Positions 5,171-10,592 of a DNA stretch of 10,592 nucleotides are shown piece after piece. Source of the stretch: Methanothrix sp. (GTDB lineage: Archaea; Halobacteriota; Methanosarcinia; Methanotrichales; Methanotrichaceae); the NCBI GenBank assembly GCA_028708055.1, contig JAQVZT010000074.1, positions 1-10,592 of the forward strand, given 5' to 3'. Numbering within the stretch: position 1 is the stretch's first letter; the number at the start of each line of letters is the position of its first letter. The translations under genes were made by a program, and so were the position numbers. The notes under the pieces were generated by a model. The model saw only the letters and a list, made by a program, of their open reading frames with translations, made no database searches and was not told the origin of the DNA.

Positions 5171-5902
5171 ATGAAAAGCTCACTTCGCAGGCAATGGATC
5201 AGAAAGACGCTGATCATCCTCTCGTTCGTATTGCTGCCCGCGACCTTTGCGTATATATCCTGCCCGATAATAATCCGGGGCGCATCGGAAGGGATTGCTA
5301 CAGGCGGATTGATCCTTTTTATCCTCCTTTTTGTCAGTTCGCTGTTCGTAGGCAGGCTCTGGTGCGGCTGGCTCTGTCCTGCCGGCGGCCTGCAAGAGAT
5401 CTATTTTACTATTAACGACAAACCGGCAAGAGAAATCAGGCTGAAATGGCTCAAGTTTATCATGTTTCCGGCAATCATCTTAATCCCCCTCATCTCTGCA
5501 ATTCAGTCCGCCGGAGGATTTGCTGCCATCGACCTTTTTTATTATACCGAGCACGCAATCTCCATTGCAAAGCCGGGAGCATACATAATCTTCTTTGTGC
5601 AGATCGCTTTTCTGACCGCATTTGCCCTGCTGGGAGGAAAGCGCGGTTTCTGCAATTATTTCTGCCCGATTGCAGTGATCATGATCATCGGCAGGAAGAT
5701 CGGCAACCTGATCCGCTGGCCTGCCCTTCGCCTTGCGGCTGCCGGGGACCGCTGCACAGACTGCAAGAGGTGCTCAAATGACTGCCCGATGGGGCTGGAT
5801 GTGTTTGCTATGGTCAGGCAAGGGCGTATGGAAAATGCCGAGTGCATACTCTGCGGCGCCTGCGCAGACGTATGCCCAAAGCAGGTCATTCAATTTGAAT
5901 AA
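5171..5902 (+). CDS. NapH-like membrane [4Fe-4S] protein
   Basis: Integral membrane electron carrier of 243 residues, of the NapH/RdxA/polyferredoxin type. Likely membrane helices: 12-30, 43-60, 93-112 and 134-155. Two CxxxCP signatures sit next to them, CGWLCPAGG (65-72) and FCNYFCPIA (160-168), as in NapH and CcoG. The C-terminal region is a 2x[4Fe-4S] ferredoxin domain: C195, C198, C201, C205 in CTDCKRCSNDCP, and C225, C228, C231, C235 in CILCGACADVCP, so all eight ligands are present. The likely role is to move electrons between a quinone- or methanophenazine-type pool and a soluble or extracytoplasmic partner. The partner is not in this window, since no napG, nosZ or reductase gene lies adjacent. 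The ATG has GGCGATC upstream, close to the archaeal GGTGATC ribosome site. Confidence 0.85.
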   Translation: MKSSLRRQWIRKTLIILSFVLLPATFAYISCPIIIRGASEGIATGGLILFILLFVSSLFVGRLWCGWLCPAGGLQEIYFTINDKPAREIRLKWLKFIMFPAIILIPLISAIQSAGGFAAIDLFYYTEHAISIAKPGAYIIFFVQIAFLTAFALLGGKRGFCNYFCPIAVIMIIGRKIGNLIRWPALRLAAAGDRCTDCKRCSNDCPMGLDVFAMVRQGRMENAECILCGACADVCPKQVIQFE

Positions 5903-5905
5903 CAA

Positions 5906-7102
5906 TCATTTACTCGTCTTCGGTCCGTTCGACTGCACCGGCAGCGCATCCTCCATGATCTTTCCATAAATATAGCGGAATACCAGTTTCCCCGTGGCGA
6001 TCATCGGTGTAGCCAGAAGGGCGCCCATTATGCCGAATGCATCAGCGGCAACGATGACCCCGATCAGGACGATCAGGGGTGGAAGATCGACTGCGCCCCC
6101 CATGATCTTTGGCACCAGAAACTGATTTTCAATCATCTGAACCAGGGTATAGAAGACGATCACCACCAGGGCAAAGCTGAGATGGCTCAGCGCCATGTGT
6201 GTCGATCCGAAGAGCAGGGCCACCAGAACCGCCGGAACCGCCGCCAGAACCGGACCGACATTGGGAATCAGCTCCATGAATCCCGCAATCGCGCCCAGGA
6301 AGAATGCCTGAGGCAGTCCGATGATAATGCCGCCAATCCAGGTGATCAGCCCGACTGCTGCCATGAGCTGCATCTGACCCCGCAAAAAGCCCGTCCAGAT
6401 CTTGTGGATTTTGCTGAATAGCAGGTTGAGCTCCGGCTCGTGACCGGGAGGAATCAGATCGGAAAACCAGCTCCTGTACTGGCCGACGGTAAGGGTCATT
6501 TGCAGCGCCATGAGCAGAGTGAATAGTATCGATGCCAGGCCGGAAAATGTGGGCCCCAGAAATCCTGCCACCGCGCCCAGTGCTCTTCCCAGCCGGCTGC
6601 TCAGGTCGGCAACGGACATCTGCACCACTGGAGCGGGTGCCTGGGATGCGGATGCTGAATAATTCAGAGCTTTGAGCAGCGACTCAATTGGAGGATTCAA
6701 TACGCCGGCCAGCCACGGATGGGACTGTAGTCCAACGGAAAAGGATTGGATGAAGCTGCTCAGCCGCTGCACAATCATAGCAGGATCAATTTGCATGGCA
6801 AAATTTGCCGCCTCCACCAGCGGCTCGATGATGAGCAGAGGAAGCAGGAGCAGCATGGCCACGACGAAAAAGTAAGTGATCACAATTGCCAGGGTTCTGT
6901 TCATCCTCAGCCGAGTGGCCATGAACCGAATAACCGGATCGACTATCAGGGCGAGCAGTGCGGCGGCCAGAACCAGAGGCACGGCCGATCTGCCAATATA
7001 CACCACAAAGAGAGCTGCCAGGAGCAGGAACACACCCATGATATAGCGAGATGGGTCGCTCCAACGGTTGCCGGGGGGCGCTTGCACCGAATCCACAGTC
7101 AT
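5906..7102 (-). CDS. AI-2E family transporter (PerM/UPF0118)
   Basis: Membrane protein of 398 residues from the AI-2E/PerM family (PF01594), which includes putative exporters and Na+/H+ antiporters; the real substrate is unknown. Hydrophobic segments lie near 20-36, 38-55, 70-95, 180-205, 245-275, 283-300, 306-325 and 340-370, with the usual poorly conserved soluble stretch (100-175) after the third. Family hallmarks are present: GFLRGQ (238-243), GFMELIPNVGPVLAAVPA (274-291), QMIENQFLVPKIMG (322-335), and the closing VAADAFGIMGALLATP. The length is normal and there is no sign of damage. The gene ends 3 nt from the convergent NapH-like stop, so there is no room for a terminator between them. 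It follows the bifunctional nuclease gene by 114 nt on the same strand. Confidence 0.92.
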   Translation of the reverse strand: MTVDSVQAPPGNRWSDPSRYIMGVFLLLAALFVVYIGRSAVPLVLAAALLALIVDPVIRFMATRLRMNRTLAIVITYFFVVAMLLLLPLLIIEPLVEAANFAMQIDPAMIVQRLSSFIQSFSVGLQSHPWLAGVLNPPIESLLKALNYSASASQAPAPVVQMSVADLSSRLGRALGAVAGFLGPTFSGLASILFTLLMALQMTLTVGQYRSWFSDLIPPGHEPELNLLFSKIHKIWTGFLRGQMQLMAAVGLITWIGGIIIGLPQAFFLGAIAGFMELIPNVGPVLAAVPAVLVALLFGSTHMALSHLSFALVVIVFYTLVQMIENQFLVPKIMGGAVDLPPLIVLIGVIVAADAFGIMGALLATPMIATGKLVFRYIYGKIMEDALPVQSNGPKTSK

Positions 7103-7130
7103 AACAACTAAATTGACTGTCTGGGAAGAT

Positions 7131-7141
7131 AACCTTTATGA
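7131..7141 (-). promoter_or_regulatory. Weak TATA-like box for the AI-2E family gene
   Basis: On the minus strand TCATAAAGGTT lies about 33 nt before the ATG at 7102, consistent with a short-leader transcript. No ribosome site is evident before that ATG. The gene may equally be read through from ileS and the nuclease gene. The rest of this gap (7142-7216) is A/T-rich and featureless. Confidence 0.2.
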
Positions 7142-7216
7142 CGGGATGACGAGCTGCTATATTGCAGGTAATGATGATAATAAAATAGAAACCAAATTGA
7201 TGAGAACTGAAATTGA

Positions 7217-7693
7217 TTACTGCAGGTAATTGTCGAGGCTGATCAGCTTCTCCACCTCGCTCTTGCTGATGGCAGACTCCAATACTACCTTCTCCTGTAC
7301 CTCGATGGGTGCTCGGCTTCTCAGAGCCAGAGCCAGGCAGTCAGAGGGCCGGGCATCTATCTCGCTCTCTTTGCTTTCGTTTTTAAGGGTGAGGCGGGCG
7401 TAGTAGATGCCGCCATCCAGATCATCGATGAGCACTTTGGTGATGCTGGCGGAAAGGCTCTCCAGCACGGAGATGAAGAGGTCATGGGTCATGGGCCGGG
7501 GCGAGAGCTCCCCGGAAAGGGCATGATGAATGGAGACCGCCTCAGACAGCCCAACAAATATAGGCACAATCCTTGCCATCCCGTCTTCCAGTAGAACCAC
7601 CGGCACTGGTGCGCTGCCTTCCGATTCGGCGATGTAGACCCCCTTGACCTTGACGGAAACAGGTGCCGCCATGGCCTCATCCTCATTGCTCAT
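7217..7693 (-). CDS. Bifunctional nuclease family protein (DUF151)
   Basis: Small cytosolic protein of 158 residues of the DUF151 / bifunctional nuclease family (PF02577), whose plant and thermophile members have been reported to act on DNA and RNA. The core is visible: VKVKGVYIAES, VPVVLLEDGMARIVPIFVGLSEA (the LxxxxxxRxxPIxIGxxEA pattern), PMTHDLFISVLESL, YYARLTL and the signature EIDARPSDCLALALRSRAPI. The length is usual for archaeal members. The ATG at 7693 follows a TATA box closely; an internal ATG at 7672, preceded by GAGG, is an alternative start giving 151 residues. It is transcribed in the same direction as ileS, 83 nt beyond its stop. The cellular role in archaea is not established. 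Confidence 0.92.
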   Translation of the reverse strand: MSNEDEAMAAPVSVKVKGVYIAESEGSAPVPVVLLEDGMARIVPIFVGLSEAVSIHHALSGELSPRPMTHDLFISVLESLSASITKVLIDDLDGGIYYARLTLKNESKESEIDARPSDCLALALRSRAPIEVQEKVVLESAISKSEVEKLISLDNYLQ

Positions 7694-7708
7694 CTTTTAT
7701 ACTTCCGC

Positions 7709-7719
7709 CTTTTTATAAC
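7709..7719 (-). promoter_or_regulatory. TATA-like box for the bifunctional nuclease gene
   Basis: On the minus strand GTTATAAAAAG sits about 21 nt (centre) before the ATG at 7693. Transcription would start at or just beyond that ATG. This implies either a leaderless messenger or use of the second ATG at 7672. It suggests the gene has its own promoter as well as possible read-through from ileS. Confidence 0.4.
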
Positions 7720-7744
7720 TCGCATCAAACCATGTCCATCAATT

Positions 7745-7800
7745 TCGATCTAAGCCAATGATTCATGGCAATCGATCTAAGCCAATCGATCTATGCCAAT
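7745..7800. repeat. 14-nt tandem repeat across the ileS stop codon
   Basis: Three near-identical units: TCGATCTAAGCCAAT at 7745-7759 and again at 7772-7786, and TCGATCTATGCCAAT at 7786-7800. The last two are directly adjacent with a 14-nt period. Between the first and second lies a decayed unit (7760-7771) that matches at about 9 of 12 positions. The array therefore has about four units and contains the ileS stop codon (7777-7779) and its last codons. Confidence 0.75.
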
Positions 7801-10592
7801 TCTGACACAGATGCCCTCTATATCCCAGTCTTTAACCAGCTTTCCCTTAAGCTCCTGGCCCAGACCAATCTGGAAATCTGCTGCTCGAACTTCGCTGGCA
7901 ATATGATCCTTCTTCAGAACCGCCAGGTCGAGGATAGGCTTGCTCTCGATGTCGACGACAGCCCTAATTTGGTCTTCCACACGCAGGTCCAGCTCCTTTC
8001 TCATATCCTGAATGCGACGGATGATCTCGCGAGCATAACCTTCTGCCTCCAGATCGGCTGTGAGGGTGATGTCCACATAGACAAATCCGCGGGAAAACTC
8101 CGCGGCAGGCAGATTTTGCGGCGGAAGCTCTTTGATTGTCACCATCTCCGCCGTGACGTGGTAATCCTTTCCGGCAAAGGATACAGTCGCTTCGCCGCAG
8201 TCCAGCTGCTTCTTGACCTCGAATGGATCGGCTGCAGCTATGGCCTCGACGACCTCCTTGGACTGGCCCTTGTAGACCGGACCGATCTTCTTGTGAACGG
8301 GGGCGATCTCCAGGTCCATCTTCGGCTTTTCGCCGGCGGCAAGCACTGTTATCTTCTTTGCGTTCGTCTGGCCCTTGAGGACTTCTTCCAGCCCGTCCAG
8401 ATCGAGACCCTCCTTGGCGGGAGCAATCACGATCTCCGAGACAGGCCAGCGCAATTTGCGGCCGCCCTTCTGGCGGGCATTGGATGCGGCCATGGAAATC
8501 TCCCTTACGAGTGCCATGCTCTCTTCCAGACGCTTGTCGATTCGAGCCTTTTCTGCCTGGGGCCACGAGCACATATGAACCGACTGAGGCGCTTTTCCAT
8601 CCAGGCCCCTGACCAGGTTCTGGTAGATGGCTTCAGAGATGAAGGGCGTAAACGGAGCCATGATCCGGCTGAGCTTGACCAGAACCTCATAGATCGTGGC
8701 GTATGCGGCCAGCTTGTCGGGATCGTCCTGCTCAATCCAGGTGCGGGGCCTCACCAGCTGAATGTACCAGCGGGAGAGATCCTCCAGTATGAAGTCGGAG
8801 ATGGACCGGACGATGCGGTGCAGCTGGTAGCCGGCCATCTCTGCCGTGACCTCCTCAATCAGGCTGTTTACCCGAGATAGAATCCAGCGGTCCTCATGAC
8901 GCAGGCTGCTCTCATATCTGGACAGGTCTGCCTTTGCGGCATCAAACTTGTCCAGGACCATGTAGGGCAGAGCAAACCGGTAGGCATTCCAGAATATATT
9001 GAGCATGCGGGATGTGTTCTCCACCGCATCCCAGGAGAAGTGCAGATCCTCCCAGGGTGCATTGGCACCGAGCACATAGAAGCGCAGGATGTCGGCTCCG
9101 AATTTCTGCACGACCTCCTCCGGCTGGACGATGTTGCCTATGCTCTTGGACATCTTTCTGCCCTGGTCGTCCAGTGTGAAACCGTGCATGAGAACGCTCT
9201 TGTAAGGCGCCCGGCCAAAGGAGACCATTGAGGCTCCCATCTGAGAGTAGAACCAGCCGCGCGTCTGGTCGTGCCCTTCTGTGATGAAATCAGCCGGCCA
9301 CCACTCGGCAAACTCCTCTTTGTGGCTGGGAAAACGCAATGTTGCCCAGGAAGCGACAGCGCTGTCAAACCAGACATCAAATACATCCGGAGACCGCACC
9401 ATCTTTCCGCCGCAGGGGCAGTCCAGGAGGACTCTGTCCACATCCGGCCGGTGCAGATCATCGAGCTTTTGGCCGCTTCTCTGCTCGAGCTCCTCAGATG
9501 AGCCTATGACCTCGATGCGTCCGCAGACCGGACAGCTCCAGATGGGCAGGGGAATTCCCCAGTACCTCTGCCTGGATATGCACCAGTCGCGGGCATTGTT
9601 AATCCAGTCTGCAAAGCGAGCCGATCCCGCCCAATCCGGATACCAGGTTATGCGCGAGACCTCTCCCAGCATCTTGTCCCGCAGATCGGATATCCTCAGG
9701 AACCACTGGCTGGTGGCAATGAAGATTATGGGCGTCTTGCAGCGCCAGCAATGGCCATAGCGGTGGGTGAGCCGTCCTGAGGAGAGCAGCTTCTCCTTCT
9801 CCTCCAGATCATTGATGACCTCGGTGTCGGCCTCTTTGACATACAGTCCCTGATACTTCTCTCCGGCTTCAGCTGTGTAGCGACCGTCTCCGCCCACCGG
9901 GCAGAAGATCTCCATGTGATTTTTCATGCCAAGCTCGTAATCCTCAAGACCGTGGCCGGGAGCGATGTGCACGCATCCGGTGTTCTCCGCGGTCACAAAG
10001 TCGGCGGCGTAGACCTTATGCAAGATGCTCTTCTGCCTGGGCACCATCTCGCCCAGAGGATGGCTGTAGGTCAGCTCCTGCATCTGCTCAGCAGTCAGGG
10101 TGGAAAACAGCTCATAGTCCTGATAGCGGCCGATCTTGAGCACCGGCTCGACCAGGTCTGAGGCCATGATGAGTATCTCCGACTTTCCGTTCTTCCAGGC
10201 CCTCACCTTGGAATACTGGAAGGAGGGGTTCACAGCCACGCCCACGTTGGCGGGAATGGTCCAGGGAGTGGTTGTCCAGATGACGATGTAGGTGTTCTCC
10301 TCGCCTATCACCGGGAACTTTACGTAGATGGAATAGTCGGTTTCATCCCAGTACTCAACCTCTGAGTCGGCGATGGCCGTCTGGCAGCGCGGGCACCAGT
10401 TTACCACCCGCAGGCCTCTCTCCAGGAGGTTGTTCTCGTGGGCCTTCTTGAGCGTCCACCAGGCTGCCTCAAGATACTCATTCTTGAGAGTCATGTAGGG
10501 ATCTTCCCAGTCCAGCCAGGCTCCCAGGATCTTGAACTGGGCAGTCATGTCGTCCTTTTGCCGCAGCGCGAACTCCTTGCAGCGGGCGATGA
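7777..10592 (-). CDS. ileS: Isoleucyl-tRNA synthetase, 5' end beyond the window
   Basis: Class I aminoacyl-tRNA synthetase that charges tRNA-Ile in the cytosol. The reading frame is open to the right edge, and the residues before the first in-window ATG (10548) continue the family sequence (IARCKEFALRQKDDMTAQF), so that ATG is internal. About 937 residues are present; the N-terminal part with the HIGH motif is missing, roughly 100 residues from usual length. Counting from the internal Met: the CP1 editing domain includes WTTTPWTIPAN (91-101) and GCVHIAPGHGLEDYELG (191-207, with the conserved Asp). There follow DWCISRQRYWGIPLPIW, metal-type CPVCG (339) and CPCGG (377), GHDQTRGWFYSQ, KMSKS (465-469), then an anticodon-binding domain and a long C-terminal region of the archaeal/eukaryotic type. 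The last seven residues lie in a tandem repeat. Confidence 0.97.
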   Translation of the reverse strand, partial: IARCKEFALRQKDDMTAQFKILGAWLDWEDPYMTLKNEYLEAAWWTLKKAHENNLLERGLRVVNWCPRCQTAIADSEVEYWDETDYSIYVKFPVIGEENTYIVIWTTTPWTIPANVGVAVNPSFQYSKVRAWKNGKSEILIMASDLVEPVLKIGRYQDYELFSTLTAEQMQELTYSHPLGEMVPRQKSILHKVYAADFVTAENTGCVHIAPGHGLEDYELGMKNHMEIFCPVGGDGRYTAEAGEKYQGLYVKEADTEVINDLEEKEKLLSSGRLTHRYGHCWRCKTPIIFIATSQWFLRISDLRDKMLGEVSRITWYPDWAGSARFADWINNARDWCISRQRYWGIPLPIWSCPVCGRIEVIGSSEELEQRSGQKLDDLHRPDVDRVLLDCPCGGKMVRSPDVFDVWFDSAVASWATLRFPSHKEEFAEWWPADFITEGHDQTRGWFYSQMGASMVSFGRAPYKSVLMHGFTLDDQGRKMSKSIGNIVQPEEVVQKFGADILRFYVLGANAPWEDLHFSWDAVENTSRMLNIFWNAYRFALPYMVLDKFDAAKADLSRYESSLRHEDRWILSRVNSLIEEVTAEMAGYQLHRIVRSISDFILEDLSRWYIQLVRPRTWIEQDDPDKLAAYATIYEVLVKLSRIMAPFTPFISEAIYQNLVRGLDGKAPQSVHMCSWPQAEKARIDKRLEESMALVREISMAASNARQKGGRKLRWPVSEIVIAPAKEGLDLDGLEEVLKGQTNAKKITVLAAGEKPKMDLEIAPVHKKIGPVYKGQSKEVVEAIAAADPFEVKKQLDCGEATVSFAGKDYHVTAEMVTIKELPPQNLPAAEFSRGFVYVDITLTADLEAEGYAREIIRRIQDMRKELDLRVEDQIRAVVDIESKPILDLAVLKKDHIASEVRAADFQIGLGQELKGKLVKDWDIEGICVRIGIDRLA

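Noticed and set aside
6746..7111. Plus-strand frame of 121 codons opposite the AI-2E family gene
   Set aside because: It is His/Gln-rich shadow coding antisense to a clear membrane protein.
7765..8880. Long plus-strand open frame of 371 codons opposite ileS
   Set aside because: It lies wholly antisense to well-conserved IleRS sequence apart from its first few codons. Its translation has no domain pattern; it is a by-product of ileS codon bias.
1..10592. CRISPR array, tRNA or insertion sequence
   Set aside because: I looked for evenly spaced repeats, cloverleaf-like sequence and transposase motifs on both strands and found none. The only repeats are the GC-rich elements and the 14-mer array.

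Overview
The window looks like chromosomal DNA from a methanogenic archaeon, perhaps Methanothrix-like (Methanosarcinales). This is an inference. It rests on an isoleucyl-tRNA synthetase of the archaeal/eukaryotic type, A/T-rich TATA-like boxes about 20-30 nt before several genes, a few GGTGA- or GGGAG-like ribosome sites, and HicBA and RelE-type modules of kinds common in such genomes. No rRNA, tRNA or CRISPR array is visible.

Layout. (1) Positions 101-1957, minus strand: a large CRISPR RAMP protein. Its first half matches the C-terminal (Cas6-like) half of type I-U/I-G Csb2, and its second half is a complete Cas6-family domain. The Cas5-like half of Csb2 is absent. (2) Positions 2307-4060, plus strand: a toxin-antitoxin cluster. 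It holds the wreck of a RelE-type pair (frameshifted antitoxin plus only the last codons of the toxin), followed by two intact but unrelated HicBA pairs. A GC-rich intergenic repeat follows each HicA gene, and a weaker copy follows the wrecked pair. (3) Positions 4162-5902, plus strand: an exported or membrane-anchored alpha/beta hydrolase, then a four-helix membrane iron-sulfur protein of the NapH/polyferredoxin type, with an operator-like inverted repeat between them. (4) Positions 5906-10592, minus strand: housekeeping genes in the order ileS (5' end beyond the window), a bifunctional nuclease-family protein (DUF151) and an AI-2E/PerM-family membrane protein. The last converges on the iron-sulfur gene with 3 nt between stop codons.

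Functionally the left 4 kb is a small accessory or defence region (crRNA-processing-like protein plus toxin-antitoxin modules, with visible gene decay), and the right 6 kb is ordinary chromosome. The most unusual items are the Csb2-half/Cas6 fusion, the repeat family tied to toxin-antitoxin 3' ends, the TA remnant, and a 14-nt tandem repeat lying across the ileS stop codon.
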